From Halictus rubicundus (lineage: Eukaryota > Arthropoda > Insecta > Hymenoptera > Halictidae): DNA of 64,000 bases. The stretch covers positions 62,001-126,000 of the forward strand of contig NW_027489004.1 of NCBI RefSeq assembly GCF_050948215.1, in the 5' to 3' direction. Position 1 is the stretch's first letter, and each line of letters starts with the position of its first letter. A program made the translations under genes and the position numbers. Positions 37,501-51,968 of this stretch are shown piece after piece. The notes beneath the pieces are model-generated. The model ran no database searches. It was not told the DNA's origin and was given only the letters and a program-made list of their open reading frames with translations.

Positions 37501-40500
37501 GGATAGGATAGGTGATTGGATAGGATAGAGGATAGGATAGGATAGAGGATAGGATCGGATAGAGGATAGGATAGGGGATTGGGTAGGATAGAGGATAGGA
37601 TAGGGTAGAGGATAGGATAGGATAGAGGATAGGATACAGAATAGGATAGGATAGAGGATAAGATAGGATAGAGGATAGGATAGAGAATAGGATAGGATAG
37701 AGAATAGTATAGGGTAGATGATATTTTAGGATAGAGGATAGGATAGGATAGAGGATAGGTTCGTATAGAGGATAGGATAGGTGATTGGATAGGATAATTG
37801 ATAGGATAGGATTGAGGATAGGATAGGATAGTGTATAGGATAGGATAGAGCAGACAATAGAGGATAGGATAGAGAATAGGATAGGATAGGGTAGAGAATA
37901 GGATAGAGAATAGGATAGGATAGGGTAGAGGATAGGATAGAGAATTGGATAGGATAGAGGATAGGATAGGATAGAGGATAGGATCGGATAGAGGATAGTA
38001 TAGGATAAATGATATTATAGGATAGAGGATAGGATCGGGTAGAGGATAGGATAGAGAATAGGATAGGATAGAGAATAGTATAGGATAGATGATATTATAG
38101 GTTAGAGGATAGGATAGGATAGAGGATAGGAACGGATAGAGGATAGGATAGGGGATTGGATAGGATAGACGATAGGATAAGATAGAGGATAGGATAGGGT
38201 AGAGGATAGGATAGGATAGAGGATAGGATAGGATAGAGGATAGGATAGTGTAGAGTATAGGATACAGAATAGGATAGGATAGAGAATAGTATAGGATAGA
38301 TGATATTATAGGATAGAGGATAGGTTCGGATAGAGGATAGGATAAGGGATTGGGTAGAATAGAGGATCGGATAGGATAGAGGATAGGATAGGGGATTTAA
38401 TAGAATAGAGGATCGGATACGATAGAGGATAGGATAGGATAGAAGATAGGATAGGATAGAGGATAGGATAGGATAGAGCAGACGATAGAGGATAGGATAG
38501 AGAATAGGATAGGAAAGAGGATTGGATCGGATAGAGGATAGGATAGGGGATTGGATAGGATAGAGGATAGGATAGAGGATAGGATAGAGGATTGGATAGG
38601 ATAGAGGATATGATAGGATAGAAGATACGATAGGATAGAGGATAGGAGAGGATTGAGGATAGGATATGATAGTGGATAGGATCGGATAGAGGATAGGATA
38701 CGATAGAGGATAGTATAGGATAGAGAATAGGATAGGATACAGAATAGTATAGGATAGATGATATTATAGGATAGAGGATAGGATAGGATACAGGATAGGA
38801 TAAGGTAGAGGATAGGATAGAGAATAGGATAGGATAGAAAATAGTATAGGACACATGATATTATAGGATAGAGGATAGGATAGGATAGAGGATAGGAACG
38901 GATAGAGGATAGGATAGGGGATTGGATAGGATAGAGGATAGGATCGGATAGAGGATAGGATACGATAGAGGATAGTATAGGATAGAGGATAGGATAGCAT
39001 AGAGAATAGTATAGGATAAATGATATTATAGGATAGAGGATAGGATAGGGTAGAGGATAGGATAGAGAATAGGATAGGATAGAGGATAGGATAGCGGATT
39101 GGATAGTATAGAGGATCGGATAGGATAGAGGATAGGATAGGATAGAGGATAGGATCGGATAGAGGATAGTATAGGATAAATGATATTATAGGATAGAGGA
39201 TAGGGGCGGGTAGTGGATAGGATAGAGAATAGGATAGGATAGAGAATAGTATAGGATAGATGATATTATAGGTTAGAGGATAGGATAGGATAGAGGATAG
39301 GAACGGATAGAGGATAGGATAGGGGATTGGATAGGATAGACGATAGGATAAGATAGAGGATAGGATCGGATAGAGGATAGGATAGGGGATTGGATAGGAT
39401 AGAGGATAGGATAGGGTAGAGTCTAGGATACAGAATAGGATAGGATAGAGGATAGGATCGGATAGAGGATAGGATAGGATAGAGGATAGGATAGGGTAGA
39501 GTATAGGATACAGAATAGGATAGGATAGAGGATAGGAACGGATAGAGGATAGGATAGGGGATTGGATAGGATAGAGGATAGGATACGATAGAGGATAGTA
39601 TAGGATAGAGGATAGGATAGCATAGAGAATAGTATAGGATAAATGATATTATAGGATAGAGGATAGGATAGGGTAGAGGATAGGATAGAGAATAGGATAG
39701 GATAGAGGATAGGATAGGGGATTGGATAGAATAGAGGATCGGATAGGATAGAGGATAGGTTATTGTAGAGGATAGGATAGGATAGAGGATAGGATAGGAT
39801 AGAGGATAGGATAGGGTAGAGTATAGGATACAGAATAGGATAGGATAGAGGATAGGATCGGATAGAGGATAGGATAGGATAGAGGATAGGATCGTATAGA
39901 GGATAGGATAGGTGATTGGATAGGATAGAGGATAGGATAGGATAGAGGATAGGATCGGATAGAGGATAGGATAGGGGATTGGGTAGGATAGAGGATAGGA
40001 TAGGGTAGAGGATAGGATAGGATAGAGGATAGGATACAGAATAGGATAGGATAGAGGATAAGATCGGATAGAGGATAGGATAGAGTATAGGATAGGATAG
40101 AGAATAGTATAGGGTAGATGATATTTTAGGATAGAGGATAGGATAGGATAGAGGATAGGTTCGTATAGAGGATAGGATAGGTGATTGGATAGGATAGATG
40201 ATAGGATAGGATTGAGGATAGGATAGGATAGTGTATAGGATAGGATAGAGCAGACAATAGAGGATAGGATAGAGAATAGGATAGGATAGGGTAGAGAATA
40301 GGATAGAGAATAGGATAGGATAGGGTAGAGGATAGGATACAGAATTGGATAGGATAGAGGATAGGATAGGATAGAGGATAGGATCGGATAGAGGATAGTA
40401 TAGGATAAATGATATTATAGGATAGAGGATAGGATCGGGTAGAGGATAGGATAGAGAATAGGATAGGATAGAGAATAGTATAGGATAGATGATATTATAG

Positions 40501-42200
40501 GTTAGAGGATAGGATAGGATAGAGGATAGGAACGGATAGAGGATAGGATAGGGGATTGGATAGGATAGACGATAGGATAGGATAGAGGATAGGATAGGGT
40601 AGAGGATAGGATAGGATAGAGGATAGGATAGGATAGAGGATAGGATAGTGTAGAGTATAGGATACAGAATAGGATAGGATAGAGAATAGTATAGGATAGA
40701 TGATATTATAGGATAGAGGATAGGTTCGGATAGAGGATAGGATAGGGGATTGGATAGGATAGAGGATAGGATAGAGGATAGGATAGAGGATTGGATAGGA
40801 TAGAGGATATGATAGGATAGAAGATACGATAGGATAGAGGATAGGAGAGGATTGAGGATAGGATATGATAGTGGATAGGATCGGATAGAGGATAGGATAC
40901 GATAGAGGATAGTATAGGATAGAGAATAGGATAGGATACAGAATAGTATAGGATAGATGATATTATAGGATAGAGGATAGGATAGGATACAGGATAGGAT
41001 AAGGTAGAGGATAGGATAGAGAATAGGATAGGATAGAAAATAGTATAGGACACATGATATTATAGGATAGAGGATAGGATAGGATAGAGGATAGGAACGG
41101 ATAGAGGACAGGATAGGGGATTGGATAGGATAGAGGATAGGATCGGATAGAGGATAGGATACGATAGAGGATAGTATAGGATAGAGGATAGGATAGCATA
41201 GAGAATAGTATAGGATAAATGATATTATAGGATAGAGGATAGGATAGGGTAGAGGATAGGATAGAGAATAGGATGGGATAGAGGATAGGATAGGGGATTG
41301 GATAGAATAGAGGATCGGATAGGATAGAGGATAGGATAGGATAGAGGATAGGATCGGATAGAGGATAGTATAGGATAAATGATATTATAGGATAGAGGAT
41401 AGGATCGGGTAGAGGATAGGATAGAGAATAGGATAGGATAGAGAATAGTATAGGATAGATGATATTATAGGTTAGAGGATAGGATAGGATAGAGGATAGG
41501 AACGGATAGAGGATAGGATAGGGGATTGGATAGGATAGACGATAGGATAAGATAGAGGATAGGATAGGGTAGAGGATAGGATAGGATAGATAATAGGATA
41601 GGATAGAGGAGAGGATAGTGTAGAGTATAGGATACAGAATAGGATAGGATAGAGAATAGTATAGGAATGATGATATTATAGGATAGAGGATCGGATAGGA
41701 TAGAGGATAGGCTAGGGGATTTAATAGAATAGAGGATCGGATACGATAGAGGATAGGATAGGATAGAGGATAGGATAGGGTAGAGTCTAGGATACAGAAT
41801 AGGATAGGATAGAGGATAGGATAGGATAGAGGATAGGATTTGATAGAGAATAGGATAGGATAGAGGATTGGATCGGATAGAGGATAGGATAGGGGATTGG
41901 ATAGGATAGAGGATAGGATAGGATAGAGGATATGATAGGATAGAAGATACGATAGGATAGAGGATAGGAGAGGATTGAGGATAGGATATGATAGTGGATA
42001 GGATCGGATAGAGGATAGGATACGATAGAGGATAGTATAGGATAGAGGATAGGATACGATACAGAATAGTATAGGATAGATGATATTATAGGATAGAGGA
42101 TAGGATAGGATACAGGATAGGATAGGGTAGAGGATAGGATAGAGAATAGGATAGGATAGAGAATAGTATAGGACACATGATATTATAGGATAGAGGATAG
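31584..42200 (+). repeat. Dispersed higher-order copies in satellite B (tag GACACATGATATTATAGG)
   Basis: A segment of about 0.6-1.2 kb containing ACAGAATAGTATAGG, GGTTCGG or GAACGG, GATGATATTATAGG and GGACACATGATATTATAGG recurs around 31.6-32.4, 32.9-33.5, 33.8-34.9, 38.3-38.9, 40.7-41.1 and 41.8-42.2 kb. One pair is a clean tandem duplication: ATATTTTAGG at 37721 and 40121, and matching segments at 38306 and 40706, are both offset by 2400 bp. The offset then falls to about 2199, showing a deletion of about 200 bp in the second copy. Confidence 0.75.
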
Positions 42201-45200
42201 GTTCGGATAGAGGATATGATAGGGGATTTGATAGGATAGAAGATAGGAGACGATAGAGGATGGTATAGTATAGATAGGATAGTATAGAACAGACAATAGA
42301 GGATAGGATAGAGAATAGAATAGGTTAGATGATAGTATAGGATAGAGGATAGGATAGAGGATACGATATTATAGAGGATAGGATAGGATAGAGGATTGGA
42401 TTGGGGATTGGATAGGATAGAAGATAGGAGACGATAGAGGATAGTATAGGATAGAGGATAAGATAGGATAGAGAATAGTATAGGATAGATGATATTATAG
42501 GATAGAGGATAGGATAGGATAGAGGATAGGATAGGATAGAGGATAGGATAGGATAAAGGATAGGAACGGATAGAGGATAGGATAGGGGATTGGATAGGAT
42601 AGAGGATAGGATAGGATAGGGGATAGGATAGTATAGAGAATAGTATAGGATAGTGGTTAGGACAGGATAGAGGATAGGATAGGGTAGAGGATAGGATAGA
42701 GAATAGGATAGGATAGAGGATAGGATAGGATAGAGGATAGGATCGGAAAGAGGATAGGATAGGGGATTGGATAGGATAGAACAGACGATAGAGGATAGGA
42801 TAGAGAATAGTATAGGATAGATGATATTATAGGATAGAGGATAGGATAGGATAGAGGATAGGTTCGGATAGAGGATAGGATAGGGGATTGGATAGGATAG
42901 AGGATAGGATAGGATAGAGCAGACGATAGAGGATAGGATAGAGAATAGGATAGGAAAGAGGACTGGATCGGATAGAGGATAGGATAGGGGATTGGATAGG
43001 ATAGAGGATAGGATAGAGGATAGGATAGAGGATTGGATAGGATAGAGGATATGATAGGATAGAAGATACGATAGGATAGAGGATAGGAGAGGATTGAGGA
43101 TAGGATATGATAGTGGATAGGATCGGATAGAGGATAGGATCGGATCGGATAGAGGATAGGATAGGTGATTGGACAGGATAGAGGATAGGAGACGATAGAG
43201 GATGGTATAGGATAGAGGATAAGATAGGATAGAAAATAGTATAGGATAGATGATATTATAGGATAGAGGATAGGATGGGATAGAGGATAGGAACGGATAG
43301 AGGATAGGATAGGGGATTGGATAGGATAGAGGATAGGATAGGATAGGGTATAGGATAGGGTAGAGGATAGGATAGAGAATAGTATAGGATAGTGGATTGG
43401 ATAGGATAGAGGATAGGATAGGCTAGAGGATAGGATAGGGAAGAGGATAGGATAGGATAGAGGATAGGATAGGATAGAGGATAGGATCGGATAGAGGATA
43501 GGATAGGATTGAGGATAGGATAGGATAGTGGATAGTATAGGATAGAGGATAGGATAGGATAGAGAATAGTATAGGATAGATGATATTATAGGATAGAGGA
43601 TAGGATGGGATAGAGGATAGGAACGGATAGAGGATAGGATAGGGGATTGGATAGGATAGAGGATAGGATAGGATAGGGTATAGGATAGGGTAGAGGATAG
43701 GATAGAGAATAGTATAGGATAGTGGATTGGATAGGATAGAGGATAGGATAGGCTAGAGGATAGGATAGGGAAGAGGATAGGATAGGATAGAGGATAGGAT
43801 AGGATAGAGGATAGGATCGGATAGAGGATAGGATAGGATTGAGGATAGGATAGGATAGTGGATAGTATAGGATAGAGGATAGGATAGGATAGAGAATAGT
43901 ATAGGATAGATGATATTATAGGATAGAGGATAGGATAGGATAGAGGATAGGATAGGATAGAGGATAGTATAGGATAGAGGATAGGATAGGATAGAGAATA
44001 GTATGGGATAGATGATATTATAGGATAGATGATATTATAGGATAGAGGATAGGATAGGATAGAGGATAGGATCGGATAGAGGATAGGATAGGTGATTGGA
44101 TAGGATAGAGGATAGTATAGGATAGAGGATAAGATAGAATAGAGAATAGTATACGGTAGAGGATATTATAGGATAGAGGATAGGATAGGATAGAGGATAG
44201 GAACGGATAGAGGATAGGATAGGGAATTGGATAGGATAGAGGATAGGATAGGGTAGAGGATAGGATAGAGAATAGGACAGGATATAGGATAGGATAGGAT
44301 AGAGGATAGGATCGGATAGAGGATAGGATAGGGGATTGGATAGGATAGAGGATATGGTAGGATAGTAGATAAGATAGGATAGAGGATAGGAGAGGATTGA
44401 GGATAGGATAGGATAGAGGATAGGATACGATAGAGGATAGGATAGAGGATAGGATAGAGGATTGGATAGGATAGAGGATATTACAGGATAGATGATAGGA
44501 TAGGATACAGGATAGGATAGGATAGAGGATAGGGGAGGATTGAGGATAGGATAGGATAGTGGATAGGATAGTATAGAACAGACAATAGAGGATAGGATAG
44601 AGAATAGAATAGGTTAGATGATAGTATAGGATAGAGGATAGGATAGAGGATACGATATTATAGAGGATAGGATAGGATAAAGGATTGGATTGGGGATTGG
44701 ATAGGATAGAAGATAGGAGACGATAGAGGATAGTATAGGATAGAGGATAAGATAGGATAGAGAATAGTATAGGATAGAGGATAGGAACGGATAGAGGATA
44801 GGATAGGATAGAGGATACGATAGGATAGAGGATAGGATAGGATAGAGGATAGGATAGGATAGAGGATAGGATAGGGGATTGGATAGGATAGAGGATAGGA
44901 TAGGATAGAGGAAAGGGTAGGATGGAGGACAGGATACAGAATAGGATATTATAGAGGATAGGATAGGATAGAGGATAGCATCGAATAGAGGATAGGATAA
45001 GGGATTGGATAGGATATGATAGAGAATAGGATAGGATAGATGATATTATAAGAAAGAGGATAGGATATGAAAGAGGATACGATATTATAGAGGATAGGAT
45101 AGGATAGAGGATACAATAGGATAGAGGATAGGATAGGATAGGGGATTGGATGGGTTAGAGAATAGGATAGGATAGAGGATAGGATAGGATAGAGGATAGG

Positions 45201-46179
45201 ATAGGGGATTGGATAGGATAGAGGATAGGAGACGATAGAGGATAGGATAGGATAGAGGATACGATATTATAGAGGATAGGATAGGATAGAGGATAGGATA
45301 AGGGATTGGATAGGATCGGATAGAGAATAGGATAGGATAGATGATATTATAAGAAAGAGGATAGGATATGATAGAGGATACGATATTATAGAGGATTGGA
45401 TAGGATAGAGGATAGGATAGGATAGAGGATAGGATAGAGGGTATTATAGGAAAGATTGTAGGATTTGATGGATGATACGTTATTATAGAGGATAGGGTAG
45501 GATAGAGGATCGGATAGGACAGAGGATTGGATAGGATAGAGGAAAGGGTAGGATGGAGGATAGGATACAGAATAGGATAGGATAGAGGATAGGATAGGGG
45601 ATTGGATAGGATAGAGGATAGGATAGGATAGAGGATAGGATAGGATAGAGGATAGGATAGGATAGAGGATAGGATAGGATAGAGGATAGGATAGGATAGA
45701 GGATAGGATAGGATAGAGGATAGGATAGGATAGAGGATAGGATAGGATGGAGGATACGATAATATTGAGGATAGGATAGGATAGAGGATAGGATAGGATA
45801 GAGGATAGGATAGGATAGAGGATAGGATAGGATGGAGGATAGGATAGGATAGAGGATTGGATAGGATAGAGGATAGGATAGGATAGAGGATAGGATAGGA
45901 TAGAGGATAGGATAGGATCGGATAGAGGATAGGATAGGGGATTTGATAGGATAGAGGGAAGGATATGATAGAAGATAGGATAGGATAGAGGATAGGATAG
46001 GATAGTGGATAGGATAGGATAGAGGATAGGATAGGGGATTGGATAGGATAGAGGAATGGATAGGATAGAGGATAGAGGATAGGATACGATAGAGGATAGG
46101 ATAGGGGATTGGATAGGATAGAGGATTGGATAGGATAGAGAATAGAGGATAGGATAGGCTGGAGAATAGGATAGGATAT

Positions 46180-49080
46180 ATGATATTATAAGACAGAGGA
46201 TAGGATATTATAGAGGATAGGATAGGGGATTGGATAGGATTTAGGATAGGATAGGATAGAGGATAGGATAGGATAGGATAGAGGATAGGATAGGATAGAG
46301 GATAGGATAGGATAGAGGATATGATAGGATAGAGGATAGGATAGGATAGAGGATAGGATAGGATAGAGGATAGGATAGGATAGAGGATAGGATAGAGGAT
46401 AGGATAGAGGATAGGATAGAGGATAGGATAGAGGATAGGATAGAGGATAGGATAGGATAGAGGATATTTTAGGATAGCTGATAGGATAGGATAGAGGATA
46501 GGATAGGATAGAGGATGGGGTAGGGTAGAGGATACGATAGGATAGAGGATAGGATAGGATAGAGGATAGGACAGGATAGAGGATAGGATAGGATATAGGA
46601 TATTATAGGATTGGGGATAGGATAGGATAGAGGATAGGATAGGACAGAGGATATGATAGGATAGATGATAGGATGGGACAGGGGAAAGGATAGGATTGAG
46701 GATAGGATAGAATAGAGGATAGGATAGGATAGAGGATAGGATAGGATAGAGGATAGGATAGGATAGAGGATAGGATAGGATAGAGGATAGGATAGGATTG
46801 AGGATGGCTTAGAGAATAGGATAGTATAGAGGATAGGATAGGGTAGAGGATAGGATAGGATAGAGGATAGGATAGGATAGAGGATAGGATAGGTTAGAGA
46901 ATAGGTTAGGATAGAGGATAGGATAGGGGATTGGATAGGATAGAGGATAGGATAGGATAGAGGGTAGGGTAGAATTTGGATAGGAGAGAGGATAGGATAG
47001 GATAGTGGATAGAGGATAGGATAGGATAGAGGATAGAGGATAGGATAGGATAGATGATATTGTCGGATAGAGTATAGGATAGGATTGAGGATAGGATTCG
47101 ATAGAGGATATGTTAGGATAGAGGATATGCTACGATGGATGATAGGATATGATAGAGGATAGGATAGGGTAGAGGATAGGATAGGATAGAGGATACGATA
47201 ATATAGAGGATAGGATAAGATAGAGGATAGGATAGGATAGAGGATAGGATACGATAGATGATAGAATAGGATAGAGGATAGGATAGGATGGAGAATAGGA
47301 TAGGATATAAGATATTATAGGACAGTGGATAGGATATTATAGAGGATAGGATAGAGGATTGGATAGGATATAGGATAGGATAGGATAGAGGATAGGATAG
47401 GATAGGATAGAGGATAGGATAGGATAGAGGATAGGATAGGATAGAGGATAGGATAGGATAGAGGATTGGATAGGATAGAGGATAGGATAGGATAGAGGAT
47501 AGGATAGGATAGAGGATAGGATAGGATCGGATAGAGGATAGGATAGGGGATTTGATAGGATAGAGGGTAGGATATGATAGAAGATAGGATAGGATAGAGG
47601 ATAGAATAGGATAGTGGATAGGATAGGATAGAGGATAGGATAGGGGATTGGATAGGATAGAGGAATGGATAGGATAGAGGATAGAGGATAGGATAGGATA
47701 GAGGATAGGATAGGGGATTGGATAGGATAGAGGATTGGATAGGATAGAGAATAGAGGATAGGATAGGATAGAGGATAGGATAGGATAGAGGATAGGATAG
47801 GATAGAGATTAGGATAGTGTAGATGATATTATAGGAAAGAGGATAGGATATGATAGAGGATACGATATTATAGAGAATAGGATTGGATGGAGGATCGGAT
47901 AGGATAGGATAGAGGATAGGATAGGGGATTGGATGGGATAGAGAATAGGAGACGATAGAGGATAGCATAGGATAGAGGATACGATATTATAGAGGATAGG
48001 ATAGCATAGAGGATAGGATCGAATAGAGGATAGGATAGGATAGAGAATAGGATAGGATAGATGATATTATAAGAAAAAGGATAGGATATGATAGAGGATA
48101 CGATATTATAGAGGATACGATAGGATAGAGGATAGGATCGAATAGAGGATAGGATAGGGGATTGGATAGGATAGAGGATAGGATAGGATAGAGGATAGGA
48201 TAGGATAGAGGATAGGATAGGATAGAGGATTGGATAGGATAGAGGATAGGATAGGATAGAGGATAGGATAGGATAGAGGATAGGATAGGATCGGATAGAG
48301 GATAGGATAGGGGATTTGATAGGATAGAGGGTAGGATATGATAGAAGATAGGATAGGATAGAGGATAGGATAGGATAGTGGATAGGATAGGATAGAGGAT
48401 AGGATAGGGGATAGGATAGGATAGAGGATAGGATAGGATAGAGGATAGGATAGGATAGAGGATAGGATTTGATAGAGGATAGGATAGGATAGAGGGTAGG
48501 ATATGATAGAAGATAGGATAGGTTAGAGGATAGGATAGGATAGTGGATAGGATAGGATAGAGGATAGGATAGGGGATTGGATAGGATAGAGGATTGGATA
48601 GGATAGAGAATAGAGGATAGGATAGGATAGAGAATAGGATAGGATATATGATATTATAAGACAGAGGATAGGATATTATAGAGGATAGGATAGGGGATTG
48701 GATAGGATATAGGATAGGATAGGATAGAGGATAGGATAGGATAGGATAGAGGATAGGATAGGATAGAGGATAGGATAGGATAGAGGATATGATAGGATAG
48801 AGGATAGGATAGGATAGAGGATAGGATAGGATAGAGGATAGGATAGGATAGAGGATAGGATAGAGGATAGGATAGAGGATAGGATAGAGGATAGGATAGA
48901 GGATAGGATAGGATAGAGGATATTTTAGGATAGCTGATAGGATAGGATAGAGGATAGGATAGGATAGAGGATGGGGTAGGGTAGAGGATACGATAGGATA
49001 GAGGATAGGATAGGATAGAGGATAGGATAGGACAGAGGATAGGATAGGACAGAGGATAGGATAGGACAGAGGATAGGATA
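46180..49080 (+). repeat. Higher-order duplication in the distal part of satellite B (offset about 2456 bp)
   Basis: The segment with GACAGAGGATAGGATATTATAG, a run of GGATAGAG short steps and the tag GATGGGGTAGGGTAG at 46514 recurs with the tag at 48970. Both copies hold the same order of variants, including GATATTTTAGGATAGCTG just before the tag. Exact limits were not determined. Confidence 0.65.
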
Positions 49081-50878
49081 GGGGATAGGATAGGATAGTA
49101 GATATTATTGGATAGAGGATAGGATAGGATAGAGGATAGGATAGGGGATTGGATATTATACAGGATAGGATAGGATAGAGGATAGGATAGGGGATTTGAT
49201 AGGATAGAGGGTAGGATATGATAGAAGATAGGATAGGATAGAGGATAGGATAGGATAGAGGATAGGGTAGGATAGAGGATAGGATAGGATAGAGTATACG
49301 GTTATTATAGAGGATAGGATCGGATAGGGGATAGGATAGGATAGAGGATAGGATAAGGGATTGGATAGGGGATAGGATAGGATAGAGGATAGGATAGAGG
49401 ATAGGATAGAGGATAGGATAGGGGATTGGATAGGATAGGATCGAGGATTGGATAGGATAGAGGATAGGGTAGGGGATTGGATAGGATAGAGGATAGGAGA
49501 CGATAGAGGATAGGATAGGATAGGGGATAGGATAGGATAGAGGATAGGATAGGATAGAGATTAGGATAGTGTAGATGATATTATAGGAAAGAGGATAGGA
49601 TATGATAGAGGATACGATATTATAGAGAATAGGATTGGATGGAGGATCGGATAGGATAGAGGATAGGATATGGGATTGGATAGGATAGAGGATACTAGAC
49701 GATAGAGGATAGGATAGAGGATTGGATGGGATAGAGGATAGGATAGGATAGAGGATAGGATAGAGAATAACATAGGATAGAGGATGGGATAGGGGATTGG
49801 ATAGGATAGAGGATACGATATTATAGAGGATAGGATAGGACAGAGTATCGGATAGTATAGAGGATAGGATAGGATTGAGGATAGCATAGGATAGAGGATA
49901 GGATGGGATACAGGATAGGATAGAATAGAGATTAGGATAGTGTAGTTGATATTATAGGAAAGAGGATAGGATATGATAGAGGATACGATATTATAGAGAA
50001 TAGGATAGGATGGAGGATCGGATAAGATAGGATAGAGGATAGGATAGGGGATTGGATAGGATAGAGGATAGGAGACGATAGAGGATAGGATAGGGGATTG
50101 GATGGGATAGAGAATAGGAGACGATAGAGGATAGCATAGGATAGAGGATACGATATTATAGAGGATAGGATAGGATAGAGGATAGGATCGAATAGAGGAT
50201 AGGATAGGGGATTGGATAGGATAGAGGATAGGATAGGATTGAGGATAGGATAGGATTGAGGATAGGATAGGATAGAGGATAGGATTGGATAGAGGATAGG
50301 ATAGGATAGAGAATAGGATAGAGAATAACATATTATAGAGGATAGGATAGGGGATTGGATGGGATAGAGAATAGGAGACGATAGAGGATAGGATAGGATA
50401 GAGGATAGGATAGGATAGAGGATAGGATCGAATAGAGGATAGGATAGGTGATTGGATAGGATAGAGGATAGGAGACGATAGAGGATAGGATAGGATAGAG
50501 GATAGGATAGGATAGAGGACAGACTAGGATAGAGGATACGATATTATAGAGGATAGGATAGGATAGAGTATCGGATAGGATAGAGGATAGGATGGATTGA
50601 GGATAGGATAGGATAGAGGATAGGATTGGATAGAGGATACGATATTGTAGATGATAGGATATGATAGAGGATAGGATCGAATAGAGGATAGGATAAGGGA
50701 TTGGATAGGATATGATTGAGAATACGATAGGATAGATGATATTATAATAAAGAGGATAGGATATGAAAGAGGATACGATATTATAGAGGATAGGATAGGA
50801 TAGAGGATACAATAGGATAGAGGATAGGATAGGATAGGGGATTGGATGGGTTAGAGAATAGGATAGGATAGAGGATAG

Positions 50879-51612
50879 TGTAGCGGCCAGCCTGGGACAT
50901 CTGGTTATGGCATGGGTACTGCTTTACGCTCTTGGAACGTGACCTTGGGGATTTTTAGAAATTAGGTACGGAGTGGCCCTGTCACCGTTTTAGCTAATGT
51001 CCCATTCCTGTCCGTTCCCAGGGCGTAGCACTTGTATATAGCTTTCTAGGCCCATGCCATAAATCTGCCAGGGGTCCCATCCTGCCCTTCTCTAGTTTCG
51101 CACTTGACGATTGCCAGACGCCCTGGGTCTTTCCCAGGCTCTGGCAACTCTTCACCCGTGGTGAGTGGTTGATGGCCCTTGGTTCATCAGGATGGCCTTG
51201 GGGCCATCAGGATGTTCCTCGGTCACATCTTCCACTTTCCAACCGTCCACCCCCCAATTGGTCCTCGTCTTGGCCAATCCGGGATATCTCTCGGCATCCA
51301 GGGAAGGGAGGAAAATCCCGAAGTAGAGGGAGGATCTACCCTTACGTGGGTTCTTGGCTCGATCCTCCCAATCAATTGGCTTCCAAGCACGCTAGAGAAA
51401 ACGACGTTTTCTAGCTGCTCTCCTGTACGCTATTCATTTTTGTATTCGGTTACGGCTCAAATCAATCTTGTAAATACAGTCCACTGCTTTAGTTTCGTTA
51501 CACTTGGTCTCCTTTCTTACAAGAGGAAAACTCCCATCCTTAGTCGACACATCGCGTGTAAATATACATCAACGGCTCGAACATCCTTCGGGATAATCAC
51601 GAGCAATCAACA
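50879..51612 (+). repeat. 5' LTR of the truncated BEL/Pao element
   Basis: The LTR is set as 734 bp, from TG at 50879 to CA at 51612. The 3' limit is fixed by the primer-binding site two bases later. A TATATA run at 51035-51040 is a possible promoter core. Because only one LTR copy is in the window, the limits rest on the TG...CA ends and the primer site, not on an alignment of two LTRs. Short open frames inside it are not supported as genes. Confidence 0.75.
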
Positions 51613-51614
51613 TT

Positions 51615-51632
51615 TGGTCCTTCGAGCCGGAT
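51615..51632 (+). other. Primer-binding site complementary to tRNA-Tyr
   Basis: TGGTCCTTCGAGCCGGAT is the exact complement of the last 18 bases (with CCA) of insect tRNA-Tyr as I know that tRNA, whose acceptor strand begins CCTTCGA. It starts two bases after the LTR end, as expected for minus-strand priming. Confidence 0.85.
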
Positions 51633-51968
51633 ACTCGAATAAGTTCGTGCTTCACGGAAGACAAGGAGTCTTGCTGCTGCCATTTCGTGTCCGACTGGAC
51701 AATCCTCATTGGGCTGCAGCATTTTGGGACTACCAGGAGACTATGGGACTGTAGCTGCCGTCATCAAGCCTGCAGTTTCCAGGAAGGCGTTTGCGTGCCC
51801 AAGACGTACTTGGAACACGGCCGCTCTCTGGAACTAGCTGACTGCCAGGAACCGACGAGCATCCCGTGAGACGATCCTGCTGAAGTCGTTTGTTAGCGCT
51901 GATCCACTCCTGTCATTCTCCGTAAGTTTTTCCTTGGTTTTAACTTGAGTTCGCAATAGTGTACAAGT
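51633..51968 (+). other. Leader between primer site and gag, with a splice-donor-like site
   Basis: These 336 nt have no convincing gene. A good splice-donor match, GTAAGT, sits at 51922-51927, about 45 nt before the gag ATG. No partner acceptor was identified, so splicing is only a possibility. Confidence 0.5.

Larger units (their letters stand above)
28376..50878 (+). repeat. Satellite block B, same family and orientation as block A
   Basis: The 12-bp ATAGG + ATAGAGG satellite continues on the far side of the non-LTR insertion but with a different set of variants. Frequent ones are GAGAATAGTATAGG, GATGATATTATAGG, GGATACAGAATAGG, GAACGGATAG, GGTTCGGATAG and GAGCAGACGATAG. The CGGTAGACG block of A is absent. 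From about 44900 to the end the array is more heterogeneous, with GATATTATAAGAAAGAGG and a diverged patch at about 45435-45490. No non-satellite island of useful size was seen. Long open frames on the - strand are a property of the repeat and are not genes. Confidence 0.96.

Noticed and set aside
31584..50812. Similar - strand open frames in satellite B
   Set aside because: Same stop-free repeat; the repeated proteins only mirror duplicated satellite.
51169..51869. Open frames of 60-191 codons inside the BEL LTR and leader
   Set aside because: No recognisable domain, overlap each other in different frames, and lie in LTR/leader DNA.
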